DNA of 64,000 bases, taken from NCBI RefSeq assembly GCF_014192475.1, contig NZ_JACHXZ010000003.1, forward strand, positions 1 to 64,000, written 5' to 3'. This document shows positions 36,935 to 46,039 of this stretch, piece after piece (position 1 is the stretch's first letter; each line of letters opens with the position of its first letter). The translations under genes and the position numbers were made by a program. Origin of the DNA: Simiduia aestuariiviva (GTDB lineage Bacteria > Pseudomonadota > Gammaproteobacteria > Pseudomonadales > Cellvibrionaceae). Under the pieces are notes generated by a model. The model worked only from the letters and a program-made list of their open reading frames with translations, was not told where the DNA came from and did no database searches.

Positions 36935-37751
36935 CTAGGGCAGCTCCCAACGCCGGCTGGTAAATTGATATGACAAAATCTGCCGCGAGCGTATTTGATT
37001 GTGCGATAAATTCAGTTTGTTGCGCCTCGGTAAGTTTGTAGGCGAAGGGCGTCATGGCCAAAAGCTGGCGCAATTGATCGCTGGATTGGTAGGCGATATT
37101 GAACGCCACACTGTCGCGCGCTATTAAGGTGAAACCCTCAGGCGCGGCGGGCGCGCTATGGGGTCGCAATTGATCGTAGATAAATTCTCGCAAGGCCTGC
37201 AAATGCGCGGGGCCGGGCGACACTTGAATAAGCTGCCCATCCGCGGTGAGTAGACGTCGCGCTTCGGCCGCGTCCAATGGTGCAAATATATTCAACACCG
37301 CGTCAAATTGGTGGTCTAGCAACGGCAGTCGCTTACTTGATGCCACCGCAAAGGTAGCGTTACTCAACCCTCGCCTACCCGCGAGGCGCAACGCCTCTCG
37401 AGAAATATCAACACCCGCCGCCCGCCAATGCACCCGGCTCGCTAGCAACTGTTGCAAGTAGTAGCCTTCGCCACAGCCAACATCCAACAGGCGACCCGCA
37501 GCGTCGAAATTGTTTAATCGGCGATCGAGAGCATCAACTAATGGGCGATAACCTCCCCCCTCTAAAAACGCACGGCGGGCCAACAACATTTCGCGGTTGT
37601 CACCCGGATCGGGACGGCGCTTCTGGTTGGCTAACAGCAGGTTGGTATAGCCTTCTTTGGCTCTATCAAAGGCGTGGTTGGCATCACAGCGCCACGTATT
37701 CTCCGTGCTGTCGAGCGGGGCTTGGCACACCGGGCACTGCCAGCCAATCAC
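36924..37751 (-). CDS. rlmA: RlmA, 23S rRNA (guanine-745 or -748 N1) methyltransferase
   Basis: S-adenosylmethionine-dependent methyltransferase acting on 23S rRNA helix 35. It has 275 residues. The N-terminal zinc site is intact (C6, C9, C22, H26), followed by the family segment F-D-R-A-K-E-G-Y-T-N-L-L and D-N-R-E-M-L-L-A-R-R-A-F-L. The SAM-binding motif is L-L-D-V-G-C-G-E-G-Y. The start is GTG at 37751, overlapping the DUF1653 stop by four bases. Whether it is the G745 or G748 enzyme cannot be told; gammaproteobacteria normally have the G745 type. Confidence 0.9.
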   Translation of the reverse strand: MIGWQCPVCQAPLDSTENTWRCDANHAFDRAKEGYTNLLLANQKRRPDPGDNREMLLARRAFLEGGGYRPLVDALDRRLNNFDAAGRLLDVGCGEGYYLQQLLASRVHWRAAGVDISREALRLAGRRGLSNATFAVASSKRLPLLDHQFDAVLNIFAPLDAAEARRLLTADGQLIQVSPGPAHLQALREFIYDQLRPHSAPAAPEGFTLIARDSVAFNIAYQSSDQLRQLLAMTPFAYKLTEAQQTEFIAQSNTLAADFVISIYQPALGAALDVH

Positions 37752-37996
37752 GTGGACGCTTCCACCATTTGCGCTAAACCTGCCGCCGGCGAAATAAATT
37801 CAAAACGCGCCACCGACTCACCCGCTACTTCCACCTGCTCGGAAAACATGTCTAACGGGCGGCTCCACCAGCTGAAATCGCCGTATAAACAGCGATACAC
37901 CACCAGCCACTCTTCGGTTTCACTGTGGCGTACGACACCGTACACCTGATATTCCTGCCCCTTGTAATGACGATATATGCCGGGCTTGATAGTCAT
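37748..37996 (-). CDS. DUF1653 family protein
   Basis: A small cytoplasmic protein of 82 residues with the DUF1653 pattern K-P-G-I-Y-R-H-Y-K-G-Q-E-Y-Q-V, H-S-E-T-E-E-W-L-V-V-Y and R-P-L-D-M-F. Its function is unknown. I start at the ATG at 37996, which gives the standard family N-terminus; upstream in-frame codons would add five residues. It is the first gene of the string and is translationally coupled to rlmA. Confidence 0.85.
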   Translation of the reverse strand: MTIKPGIYRHYKGQEYQVYGVVRHSETEEWLVVYRCLYGDFSWWSRPLDMFSEQVEVAGESVARFEFISPAAGLAQMVEAST

Positions 37997-38072
37997 GGGT
38001 TGTCTCAGCAATGCAAAAACGCGAGTTTAGCAAAATCCACCCTCGCCTGTTCAGCCCATTTTCTACGCGCAC

Positions 38073-38096
38073 AAAAAAGCCGGCAGCTGCCGGCTT
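38073..38096 (-). terminator. Rho-independent terminator after the fpr gene
   Basis: A perfect palindrome, AAGCCGGCAGCTGCCGGCTT, is followed on the minus strand by a run of T residues. It lies 24 bases after the ferredoxin-NADP reductase stop and ends that transcript before the DUF1653 gene. Confidence 0.9.
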
Positions 38097-38119
38097 ACAC
38101 AACGCAATTTATTGCCTAG

Positions 38120-38896
38120 CTATTGCTCAACGAACGCCCGCTCAATGACATAGTGGCCGTTGTTGCTGCCGCGCACTTCGTCAAAGCCAAGCTCATCCAA
38201 AATGCGACAGGTATCTTTCAGCATGCTGGGACTGCCGCAAATCATGAACCGGTCGTCGTCGGGATTAACACGCGGCAAATCCAAATCCGCAGTTAATTTA
38301 CCGGACTGTAACAAATCCGTCAGTCGCCCCTGATTGCGAAAGGGCTCGCGGGTAACGGTAGGATAGTACACAAGCTTTTCGCGGACCTCGGCGCCAAAAA
38401 ATTCGTTGCTGGGCAGCTCTGTTTCGATCAACTCGCGATAGGCCAGCTCAGACTCATAGCGTACGCCGTGGGTTAAAATGACCTTGTCGTACTGGGCGTA
38501 TACTTCGGGATCTTTGATAATGCTCATAAACGGCGCCAAGCCGGTGCCGGTGGCAAACAACCACAAGTGTTTACCGGGCAACAGGTGGTCGGTTACCAAG
38601 GTGCCCGTGGTTTTGCGATTGATGACAATTTGATCGCCCGGCTTAACCTGCTGCAATTGTGAGGTCAGCGGCCCATCGGGCACTTTGATAGAGAAAAACT
38701 CCAGCTGCTCCTCATAGTTTGCACTGGCAATGCTATAGGCTCTGAGTAGCGGACGCCCGCCCTCTTGCTCTAGGCCCATCATGGTGAAGTGGCCGTTACG
38801 AAAACGGAAACCCGCGTCACGCGTGGTTTTGAAGCTGAACAGGGTGTCATTCCAGTGATGCACTTCCAGCACGGTTTCTTTGATCAAATTGCTCAT
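38120..38896 (-). CDS. fpr: Ferredoxin/flavodoxin-NADP+ reductase (FprA type)
   Basis: FAD enzyme moving electrons between NADPH and ferredoxin or flavodoxin, used in oxidative-stress defence and iron-sulfur repair. It has 258 residues, the exact usual length. It shows the FAD motif R-A-Y-S-I-A-S, the NADP motif G-T-G-L-A-P-F and the C-terminus Y-V-I-E-R-A-F-V-E-Q typical of the bacterial subclass. The ATG at 38896 has GGAG at good spacing; longer reading in the frame lacks support. It is divergent from a LysR-type gene, the fprA-finR arrangement known in Pseudomonas. Confidence 0.94.
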   Translation of the reverse strand: MSNLIKETVLEVHHWNDTLFSFKTTRDAGFRFRNGHFTMMGLEQEGGRPLLRAYSIASANYEEQLEFFSIKVPDGPLTSQLQQVKPGDQIVINRKTTGTLVTDHLLPGKHLWLFATGTGLAPFMSIIKDPEVYAQYDKVILTHGVRYESELAYRELIETELPSNEFFGAEVREKLVYYPTVTREPFRNQGRLTDLLQSGKLTADLDLPRVNPDDDRFMICGSPSMLKDTCRILDELGFDEVRGSNNGHYVIERAFVEQ

Positions 38897-38955
38897 AACC
38901 ACTCCTAAATCCGATGTGCACAGCCTAGTTCCACCTGCATTATTGGTAAAACGGG

Positions 38956-38974
38956 ATAATTTGATATACCTTAT
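38956..38974. promoter_or_regulatory. Candidate LysR-type operator ATAA-N11-TTAT
   Basis: In the 99 bases between fpr and the LysR gene there is a perfect ATAA-N11-TTAT dyad, the T-N11-A form bound by LysR regulators. TTGAT is also repeated 13 bases apart across its right half (38,961 and 38,974). Its central position suits control of both divergent genes. Confidence 0.5.
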
Positions 38975-38995
38975 TGATTTTGCCGATATAAAGAC

Positions 38996-39898
38996 ATGAA
39001 CCTTCACTTCTCGTTGCGCCAATTACAGGTATTTTTAGCCGTCGCCCATCACCACAATGTCAGTCGCGCGGCACAGGCATTGGCCATGTCGCAATCTGCG
39101 TGCAGCAGTGCGTTAAAAGACTTGGAGAATCAATACAATCTGCAGCTGTTTGACCGCGTCGGCAAACGCCTTAGGCCCAACGAGTTGGGGGAGCGCTTGC
39201 GGCCTCAGGCCGAGGCGCTACTGGCGCAGGCAGAAGCCTTTGAGCAAAGCCTCAGCCAGCAACCGGGCGCTGGCAAATTGCGCATTGGTGCCACCCTCAC
39301 CATCGGCAACTACTTGGCGGTATCGCTGCTCAACCAATACCTACAGGAATCGCCAGGCAGCGATGTCCACCTAGCAGTGGCAAACACCGCCCAAATTACA
39401 GAGGCACTGTTGAACTTTGACATTGATGTGGGGCTCATCGAGGGCGAGGTGCACCATCCAGCCCTGTTAGTACAACGCTGGCGCCCGGATGAATTAGTCT
39501 GTTTTTGCGCGCCCGACCACCCCTTTGCCGAACGCCCTTCATTGTCCGACGACGAGTTGCTGGCAGCGCGTTGGATTTTGCGCGAAACAGGTTCCGGAAC
39601 TCGCCAATCCTTTGACCGCGCCATGCATGGGCTCTTGCCGCAGCTGGATATTTTATTGGAGCTGCAACATACCGAGGCCATCAAGCGCGCGGTTGAAGCG
39701 GGGCTGGGGATTTCATGCTTGTCGCGTATTTCGCTGGCAGATGCATTTAAGCGAGGCTCGCTCGTCCCGCTCGAAACACCTCATAGAGACCTCAGACGCG
39801 ATCTTTACATCGCACTGCATCGGCAAAAGTATCAGGGGGCGGGTCTACAGCGCTGGCTTGCAATCTGCAACGAATCCGTAGCCGCGCAATGCCCCTAA
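38996..39898 (+). CDS. LysR-type regulator, FinR-like by context
   Basis: DNA-binding activator or repressor of 300 residues. The N-terminal winged helix-turn-helix is clear (L-R-Q-L-Q-V-F-L-A-V-A, N-V-S-R-A-A-Q-A-L-A-M-S-Q-S-A, L-E-x-x-Y-x-L-Q-L-F-D-R), followed by a two-lobed ligand domain with G-A-T-L-T-I-G-N-Y. In Pseudomonas the LysR protein FinR is divergent from fprA and activates it under superoxide or sulfite stress. The same arrangement here suggests that job; I cannot confirm orthology. Its stop lies four bases from the convergent Lrp gene. Confidence 0.88.
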   Translation: MNLHFSLRQLQVFLAVAHHHNVSRAAQALAMSQSACSSALKDLENQYNLQLFDRVGKRLRPNELGERLRPQAEALLAQAEAFEQSLSQQPGAGKLRIGATLTIGNYLAVSLLNQYLQESPGSDVHLAVANTAQITEALLNFDIDVGLIEGEVHHPALLVQRWRPDELVCFCAPDHPFAERPSLSDDELLAARWILRETGSGTRQSFDRAMHGLLPQLDILLELQHTEAIKRAVEAGLGISCLSRISLADAFKRGSLVPLETPHRDLRRDLYIALHRQKYQGAGLQRWLAICNESVAAQCP

Positions 39899-39901
39899 AA
39901 A

Positions 39902-40396
39902 CTAGTCGTCGTCGAATTCAAACAACTCGTCCAAGGGCAAACCAGTAAACGGTTTGCTGTCTTCAATCACTAGCTGAGAATGCATTTTTTCAATGCCCAA
40001 CTCCTGCTCTAGCAGGCCCTCGCTCAAGCGATTGAATTGCGCGGCATCGACACATAGAAATTCAAGAATATAGTCGTATTCACCGGAAATTTTATAGCAG
40101 CGAATCACCTGCGGCATCGCGCCAATGGCTTGCTTAAATTCGCGGTTGACCTTGGGGTCCTGCGACACCAGCGACACATTGACGAGAAAGTGGACATGTC
40201 GCAGCTTGGTGAGATTTAGACTGGCGCTGTAGCCGGCAATCCACTTTTGCGACTGCAGCTTTTTAACGCGCGACAGGCAGGCAGATTCAGACAGCGACAC
40301 CTTTTCTGCCAAGCGCGCATTGCTAATGCGCGCATCCTTCTGCAAAGCGTTGAGAATTTTTAGATCTATCTTGTCAAATTTCATCTGCTCTGCCAT
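39902..40396 (-). CDS. Lrp/AsnC family transcriptional regulator
   Basis: Amino-acid-responsive regulator of 164 residues: an N-terminal helix-turn-helix (D-K-I-D-L-K-I-L-N-A-L-Q-K-D-A-R-I-S-N, then S-E-S-A-C-L-S-R-V-K-K-L) and a C-terminal RAM/AsnC effector domain (Y-K-I-S-G-E-Y-D-Y-I-L). It lies 20 bases after the nhaC-type gene and below an aminotransferase, so it probably controls this amino-acid/ion string and is in the same transcript. The ligand is unknown. Confidence 0.92.
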   Translation of the reverse strand: MAEQMKFDKIDLKILNALQKDARISNARLAEKVSLSESACLSRVKKLQSQKWIAGYSASLNLTKLRHVHFLVNVSLVSQDPKVNREFKQAIGAMPQVIRCYKISGEYDYILEFLCVDAAQFNRLSEGLLEQELGIEKMHSQLVIEDSKPFTGLPLDELFEFDDD

Positions 40397-40416
40397 CGCT
40401 CAAGTTTGCGCACGGG

Positions 40417-41913
40417 TTAGTGGCTAGCCAACTCCCGATCAACAGTGGCCGGCGCCTCCTGCTCCAGCGCCCGACGCTCCTCCTCAGTGATAGGCACAAT
40501 TCTAAACTGAGAATAACCGTAAATGGCGGATATAACTGGATTAATCAGATTAAAAAAGCAATAGGGCAAATACGCCAAGGTGGCAACACCCAAGGTTCCA
40601 GCCATGTAAGCACCACAGGTATTCCAAGGGATCAGCGGTGAAGTGATGGTTGCGGAATCCTCCAGCGTACGAGACAAGTTGAGGGGGCTTAAGCCACGCT
40701 TGGCAAACTCCATGCGGAACATGCGGCCAGGCAAAACAATCGCAATGTATTGATCGGCAGTGACGATGTTGGTGCCAATGCAGGTCAATATGGTCGACAT
40801 AAACAATCCGCCCACAGACGTAGCAAAGCGCAAGATAGCGGCAATTAACGCCTCTAAAATGCCCACGCGTTCAATGACCGCGCCCATCACCATGGCACTG
40901 ATAATCAACCAAATGGTGGTTAACATAGAGCTCATGCCACCGCGCGACAGCAGGCTATCGATCTGCTCATTGCCAGTGGTGGCAACGTAACCGTCGGCAA
41001 ACGCCATCCAAACGCCCTTAAACAACCCAAGCGCCACGGGCATGCTCTCCGCGCCTGCAAATTTCAGCACTGCGTCTGCCTGAAAGACAACTGCAAATAC
41101 CGCGCCGAGCAATGCACCCAAAAAGATGCTGATGATGGCGGGCACCTTTTTATAGGCGAGGACGAAAACTGCAAGCAATGGTACTAGCAGCCAGAGATTA
41201 ATATTGAAGTTCGCTTGCAGCAACGACAGCATGGCTTCCATTTGGGTGTCGGCAGCCGGCGTCTCAGCGCTGAGGCCCATAACCAAAAACAGCACCAGCG
41301 CGATAATAATACTGGGCGTGGTGGTCCATACCATATTGCGAATATGTGAGAACAAATCGGCACCCACTACGGCCGGCGCAAGGTTGGTGGTGTCGCTTAA
41401 GGGCGACATCTTGTCACCAAAATAGGCGCCAGAAATAATGGCTCCCGCAGTAATTTCTACCGACAACCCCAAGCCGGCGGCCGTGCCAATCAAACCAATA
41501 CCGATGGTGCCCGCGGTGGTCCAAGAGCTGCCAATACTGACACTGACCAGCGCGCAAACAAGACAAGCTGCCGCGTAAAACCAGCTTGGATCCAGCAGCT
41601 GCAGACCGAAGTAGATCATGGTGGGCACGGTACCCGCCAAAATCCAGCTGCCGATGAGCATGCCCACTAAAAACAAAATTAAAATCGCGCCTAAGGCGAC
41701 AGAAATGCCTTTAAAAATGGCGGCCTGTAGTTCGCTCCACGAAATACCTGCGCGCCATCCCATCAAGCCAGCCACAGCAGCACTTAAACACAGTGCAATT
41801 TGGTTGGCACCCTGCGACGAGCTGTCACCAAACAGATAGACGGATAAACCTAGCAGCGAAAACAGGGTGATGGTGGGCAGGGCAATTTCCCAAGCAGCCA
41901 ATGGTCTTGACAT
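40417..41913 (-). CDS. nhaC: NhaC family Na+/H+ antiporter
   Basis: Inner-membrane antiporter of 498 residues with about 12 helices. The family landmarks are present: G-S-S-W-T-T-A-G-T-I-G-I-G, the S-G-A-Y-F-G-D-K-M-S-P-L-S-D-T-T-N-L-A-P block with its charged residues inside the membrane, and P-L-I-P-W-N-T-C-G-A-Y near the C-terminus. Some NhaC relatives exchange organic substrates such as malate and lactate or tyrosine and tyramine, so with an aminotransferase and Lrp beside it an amino-acid-linked substrate is possible. Confidence 0.92.
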   Translation of the reverse strand: MSRPLAAWEIALPTITLFSLLGLSVYLFGDSSSQGANQIALCLSAAVAGLMGWRAGISWSELQAAIFKGISVALGAILILFLVGMLIGSWILAGTVPTMIYFGLQLLDPSWFYAAACLVCALVSVSIGSSWTTAGTIGIGLIGTAAGLGLSVEITAGAIISGAYFGDKMSPLSDTTNLAPAVVGADLFSHIRNMVWTTTPSIIIALVLFLVMGLSAETPAADTQMEAMLSLLQANFNINLWLLVPLLAVFVLAYKKVPAIISIFLGALLGAVFAVVFQADAVLKFAGAESMPVALGLFKGVWMAFADGYVATTGNEQIDSLLSRGGMSSMLTTIWLIISAMVMGAVIERVGILEALIAAILRFATSVGGLFMSTILTCIGTNIVTADQYIAIVLPGRMFRMEFAKRGLSPLNLSRTLEDSATITSPLIPWNTCGAYMAGTLGVATLAYLPYCFFNLINPVISAIYGYSQFRIVPITEEERRALEQEAPATVDRELASH

Positions 41914-42036
41914 AGATAAATCACTTTTCCAGTTATTATTCTGCTGTCGAATTCACAATCGACAGAGGGCGTTCATGCGCCACATGGTAAACATAGTGTG
42001 GTTTAAGTGCCAGCAGTGCCGGCACTTGGGTGAATA

Positions 42037-43242
42037 CTAACCGGCGACGCGGGCGCTGTCGCCATTCAACATGGCCGCCATACGCGCCATGGCCTGGGCT
42101 AAGATATCGATGGGTTGTGCCAAGGTGATTCGCACGTAATCGGCGGTGACGTCACCAAAACCGGCGCCAGGCACCACTGACACACCCGCCTCATCGAGCA
42201 AGCGCTCGGCGAACACTTGCCCAGAGGCTGCCACCTTGTCGGTGCGCATCATCACAAACATACCCGCATCCGGCGACTCGGCGCTCACGCCCGGCATCTC
42301 ATTGATACGTGCCACCAAAAAATCCCGTCGTTTTTTGTATTCATCGCGCATTTGGGCCACGTAGTAATCGTCGTGGCGCAACGCAAAGGCCGCGGCATCC
42401 TGAATAAACTGTGGGCAACCAAAGACGCTGGCACCGGCCAAATTGGTCAAGTGTGGCACCAGCGATTGCGGTGCTACAACCCAACCTATGCGCCAACCAC
42501 TCATGGCGTGTGACTTGGACAGGCCATCCACCATGATCACATTGTCCAGCTGGGCTGCCGCTGCCCGCAGACTCACGTGGCGCTGTTTAAACGTGATCAT
42601 TGAATAGACTTCATCGGAGATGAGCCACACACCGCGCTCGTGGGTGTAGGCCGCCAGCTCTGCCAGCTCCTCACGCGACATCATATTGCCACAGGGGTTG
42701 CCCGGGGTATTGACGATAACCGCTTTGGTATTTTCTGTAATAGCAGCCTTCATGGCATCCATATCCAAGGCAAAATTGGCCTCGGCTTTCAGTGGCACTG
42801 GCACGGTTTTGATGCCGACAGCATCAAAAACACCACAGTAGCCAACGTACATGGGGTCGGGTACCACCACCTCATCACCGGCATTGCAGATACAACTGAA
42901 CACGCTGTAAAGCGCATTGGTACCACCGGGAAAGATTACGATATCGTCGGCGTCGCAAGGGTGGGGGGAAGTTTTACTTTCCAACTCGGCCACCGCTTGG
43001 CGCAACGCGAGCTCCCCTTGCGCGGGTGAATAATGGGTGCGATCGCGCTTCATGGCCGCGAGCGCTTGATAAAAAATCGGCTCCGGCGTGGGGAAATCCG
43101 GATCGCCCACACACAGCAAAATAACGTCTTCGCCTTGCGCTTTCATATCCAGTGCACGGTCGTGCACGGCCCAAACCTCGCTGGCTTCGCCGTCTAGGCG
43201 ATGGGCTAACTGACTGATTGATAGAGGTTTTTGCGCTGACAT
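42037..43242 (-). CDS. Class I/II PLP aminotransferase, AruH-like
   Basis: Pyridoxal-phosphate aminotransferase of 401 residues. The PLP-lysine motif is S-K-S-H-A-M-S-G-W-R-I-G-W, with N-T-P-G-N-P-C-G and S-D-E-V-Y-S earlier. Overall it resembles arginine:pyruvate transaminase AruH of Pseudomonas (E-V-W-A-V-H-D-R-A-L near the start, G-C-P-Q-F-I-Q-D-A-A late), but the substrate cannot be fixed from sequence alone. I start at the ATG at 43242, with TAGGTG upstream. It leads the aminotransferase-nhaC-lrp string; 123 bases separate it from nhaC, including a hairpin (AAGTGCC/GGCACTT, 42005-42027) without a T-tract. Confidence 0.88.
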   Translation of the reverse strand: MSAQKPLSISQLAHRLDGEASEVWAVHDRALDMKAQGEDVILLCVGDPDFPTPEPIFYQALAAMKRDRTHYSPAQGELALRQAVAELESKTSPHPCDADDIVIFPGGTNALYSVFSCICNAGDEVVVPDPMYVGYCGVFDAVGIKTVPVPLKAEANFALDMDAMKAAITENTKAVIVNTPGNPCGNMMSREELAELAAYTHERGVWLISDEVYSMITFKQRHVSLRAAAAQLDNVIMVDGLSKSHAMSGWRIGWVVAPQSLVPHLTNLAGASVFGCPQFIQDAAAFALRHDDYYVAQMRDEYKKRRDFLVARINEMPGVSAESPDAGMFVMMRTDKVAASGQVFAERLLDEAGVSVVPGAGFGDVTADYVRITLAQPIDILAQAMARMAAMLNGDSARVAG

Positions 43243-43380
43243 CTGAACACCTATTACTAGCAAGCTAACGGAATTTTTGATGCCACTAGCTTAGCGTCAG
43301 CGCTTCGCAGAGGTTGGGGTAATCAGCGCTCCGCGCAAGCCACCCTGCGGCCAAGGCAGCTTCGAAAAGAAGATTCTGCG

Positions 43381-44244
43381 TTAACGAGAGAAAACCACCG
43401 TTTTGTTGCCATTGACCAATACCCGATGCTCCGAATGCCAACGCAGCGCGCGATTGAGCACCAGCGACTCCACATCGCGCCCAATTTCGGTGAGTTCTTC
43501 CGGCGTATTAACGTGGGTGACGCGCTCCACCGCCTGCTCAATAATTGGCCCTTCATCGAGGTCTGCGGTCACATAGTGAGCGGTCGCACCGATCAATTTC
43601 ACCCCCCGTTCAAACGCTTGGTGATAGGGGCGCGCGCCCTTGAAGCCCGGTAAAAAAGAATGATGAATATTAATGGCTCTACCGGCCAGCGCCCGACACA
43701 TGGAGTCTGACAAAATCTGCATGTAGCGCGCCAGCACCAAGCAATCAGCACTGGCATCCGACAATAGCGCCAACATCTGCGCCTCTTGCTCGGCTTTGGT
43801 GTCGGTACTTATGGGCAAGTAGTGAAAGGGCAGCTGATACCACTCCACCAGCTCTCGCATAACCTCATGGTTGGACACCACACCCACAATATCCACCGGC
43901 AGGGTGCCCTGCTTCCAGGCGCTCAATAGGTTGTGCAAGCAGTGGCCCCATTGGCTAACGGCGACCAATACCTTTAACTTGACGTCGGCGTCCATCAACT
44001 GCCAATCCATGCCGTAGCGCTTGGCCACCGGCAAAAAGGCGGCCCGCACTTCCTCCAGAGTTAAGCTCTGATTCGTGGCGTCGAGCACAGTGCGCATGAA
44101 AAAGCGGCGATTCTCCACATCTTCAAATTGGTGTGATTCGCGAATGTTAAAGCCCTGCGCCGCAAACAATGCCGCCACGTTAGCGACAATGCCCGGTTTG
44201 TCCTCACAACTGAACTTCAAAATTATTTCACGTACGGCGGTCAC
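43381..44244 (-). CDS. purU: PurU, formyltetrahydrofolate deformylase
   Basis: Hydrolyses 10-formyltetrahydrofolate to tetrahydrofolate and formate, balancing one-carbon pools and feeding formate to PurT. It has 287 residues: an N-terminal ACT domain (C-E-D-K-P-G-I-V-A-N-V-A) and the formyltransferase fold with I-N-I-H-H-S-F-L-P-G-F-K-G-A-R-P-Y and D-L-D-E-G-P-I-I-E-Q, carrying the catalytic Asn/His/Asp set. The start is GTG at 44244, with GAGGG seven bases upstream. Confidence 0.95.
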   Translation of the reverse strand: MTAVREIILKFSCEDKPGIVANVAALFAAQGFNIRESHQFEDVENRRFFMRTVLDATNQSLTLEEVRAAFLPVAKRYGMDWQLMDADVKLKVLVAVSQWGHCLHNLLSAWKQGTLPVDIVGVVSNHEVMRELVEWYQLPFHYLPISTDTKAEQEAQMLALLSDASADCLVLARYMQILSDSMCRALAGRAINIHHSFLPGFKGARPYHQAFERGVKLIGATAHYVTADLDEGPIIEQAVERVTHVNTPEELTEIGRDVESLVLNRALRWHSEHRVLVNGNKTVVFSR

Positions 44245-44482
44245 AGCTTTCCCTCTACCGGTTCACTTTGGTGTCAATTGGATGTGCAACTTGCAGCGGC
44301 CCCAGTCAGCTGCGGCAATAAAATCCTTAAAAACACTCAAAAAATATCTTTTATAGCGTAGCGCCCGCATTCTACACTAGCTTTTAGCAGAGAGCGCCCC
44401 TGACCTGCTTGGGTTATGCAGCCCGCCTGTGTTTGGGTTTACACTGCGCACCTATTGCCATCCCCCCTGCTAAGAGGTTCCC

Positions 44483-45256
44483 ATGGGTCGACCCGTCATC
44501 GCGATTACCGCTGAAACACTGGACAAACACAAAGGCCAGAACAGCACCCGCTACTACCAAGTTATGGCTAAGTATGTGGCACCTGTTGTGGAACTGATGG
44601 GCGCCCTACCGCTTCTGCTGCCGCCCTTGGGCGATCAGCTCGATCGCGACACCCTGCTGGCTCGCGTAGACGGCGTATTGCTCACCGGTGGCGTATCCAA
44701 CATCGAACCGCATCACTATCAGGGCGGCCAAAGCTATGCGGGTTGTCCGCACGACCCCAATCGCGATGCCACCGTGTTGCCGCTAATCAAAGAAATCGTC
44801 GCGCGCGGTGTTCCGCTGTTTGGGATTTGCCGCGGTTTTCAGGAAATGAACGTGGCCTATGGCGGCAGCCTTTATCAACAATTACACATAGAAGCTGATT
44901 TGGCCTTGCACAATGCGGTGGTGGATTTTGATGCCCCCGCCGACGCGCTCTACGCCGACGTTCACGATCTGCATATTGAGCCAGGCGGCCTATTGGCCAA
45001 AATTACTGACGGCCCGGTTCAACGGGTTAACTCAATCCATGGCCAAGGCATCAAGCAATTGGGTAATGGCCTAACAGTGGAAGGCACGAGCCCCGATGGC
45101 CTAGTGGAGGCTTTCAGCGTTGCAAATGCCAAGAGCTTTGCGCTGGGCGCCCAATGGCACCCCGAGTGGAAACCCACGCAAAACAGTATGTATGAAGCCA
45201 TGTGGCGCGCCTTCGCCGATGCCGCGCGCAGCTATGCAGCGACCCACCAACGCTAA
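44483..45256 (+). CDS. Class I glutamine amidotransferase-like hydrolase (peptidase C26, PuuD-like)
   Basis: Gamma-glutamyl hydrolase of 257 residues related to PuuD, which releases GABA from gamma-glutamyl-GABA in putrescine breakdown. The nucleophile Cys lies in F-G-I-C-R-G-F-Q-E, the catalytic His/Glu in H-P-E-W, and G-V-L-L-T-G-G-V-S-N-I-E-P fits the C26 family. No other putrescine genes are nearby, so the substrate is uncertain. TAAGAGG lies before the ATG. It converges on the DUF924 gene with two bases between stops. Confidence 0.88.
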   Translation: MGRPVIAITAETLDKHKGQNSTRYYQVMAKYVAPVVELMGALPLLLPPLGDQLDRDTLLARVDGVLLTGGVSNIEPHHYQGGQSYAGCPHDPNRDATVLPLIKEIVARGVPLFGICRGFQEMNVAYGGSLYQQLHIEADLALHNAVVDFDAPADALYADVHDLHIEPGGLLAKITDGPVQRVNSIHGQGIKQLGNGLTVEGTSPDGLVEAFSVANAKSFALGAQWHPEWKPTQNSMYEAMWRAFADAARSYAATHQR

Positions 45257-45258
45257 GA

Positions 45259-45819
45259 TTAAAAACTGCTGCCAGGCTGTTGCAAAAACGCCAACTCCTC
45301 GGGCGTGGACTCGCGCCCCAAAATGGCATTGCGATGGGGGTAGCGGCCAAAGCGATCGATAATTGCCTTGTGCCGCAATTCAAACGCGTCGCTGTCGTCG
45401 CCATCCAACGCACCAAACAGTGCCACGGCCAGCTCGTGCACTGCAGCATCTTCGGAGTGCATATAAGGCATATATAAAAAATGGCGCTGCTGATTGGTTA
45501 ACTGGCGATCCCACCCCTGCGCTACGGCATTCATCGCCACATCCAGGGCCTGCTGATCGGCGGCAAATGCCGCCGGTTGGTCGCGAAAGATATTGCGGCT
45601 GAATTGATCGAGCAGTATCACCAACGCCAAACACCCCTGCGCAGAGTGCCGCCAGTGTTCGCATTCACCCGCTAGCGCAGCCTGCAACAAGGATTCAAAG
45701 CGATCGCGAACCACTTGATCAAACAACGGGTCTTTTTTCCACCACTGCGCAGGCGTAATTTCATCAAACCAAAAATCCAGTACCGCTTGCATAGCTTCGA
45801 GCGTTTTTGTGTTGGTCAT
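45259..45819 (-). CDS. DUF924 family protein
   Basis: A soluble helical protein of 186 residues. The DUF924 signature is complete: V-L-D-F-W-F, W-W-K-K-D-P-L-F-D, I-L-L-D-Q-F-S-R-N-I-F-R, F-L-Y-M-P-Y-M-H-S-E-D and F-G-R-Y-P-H-R-N-A-I-L-G-R. Structures of relatives show a TPR-like helical fold; function is unknown. I start at the ATG at 45819, which has GGAGC upstream; in-frame codons further up would add an unsupported 27-residue tail. Confidence 0.92.
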   Translation of the reverse strand: MTNTKTLEAMQAVLDFWFDEITPAQWWKKDPLFDQVVRDRFESLLQAALAGECEHWRHSAQGCLALVILLDQFSRNIFRDQPAAFAADQQALDVAMNAVAQGWDRQLTNQQRHFLYMPYMHSEDAAVHELAVALFGALDGDDSDAFELRHKAIIDRFGRYPHRNAILGRESTPEELAFLQQPGSSF

Positions 45820-46039
45820 GGCATAGCTCCGCTGTCGGTTGTGATTGCGCGCAAACGCCTTGCTGAATTGGCGACAATAAAAAATCCGCCAAGTTTTCAA
45901 AGGGTGTCTGAGCGCACGGCTTAGGTCAAGTGGTAAACAGCACAGCTGCTATGCTCCTTTTATACATTGATTGGATCACTGGGTATTCATCCATTGCGTG
46001 AGTCGTTAGACTGGCCAGCGGACTTTTTAGGAGGTATTC

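Noticed and set aside
42005-42027. Terminator between the aminotransferase and nhaC genes
   Set aside because: The AAGTGCC/GGCACTT stem has no T-tract on either strand, so termination is not supported; it may still be a processing hairpin.
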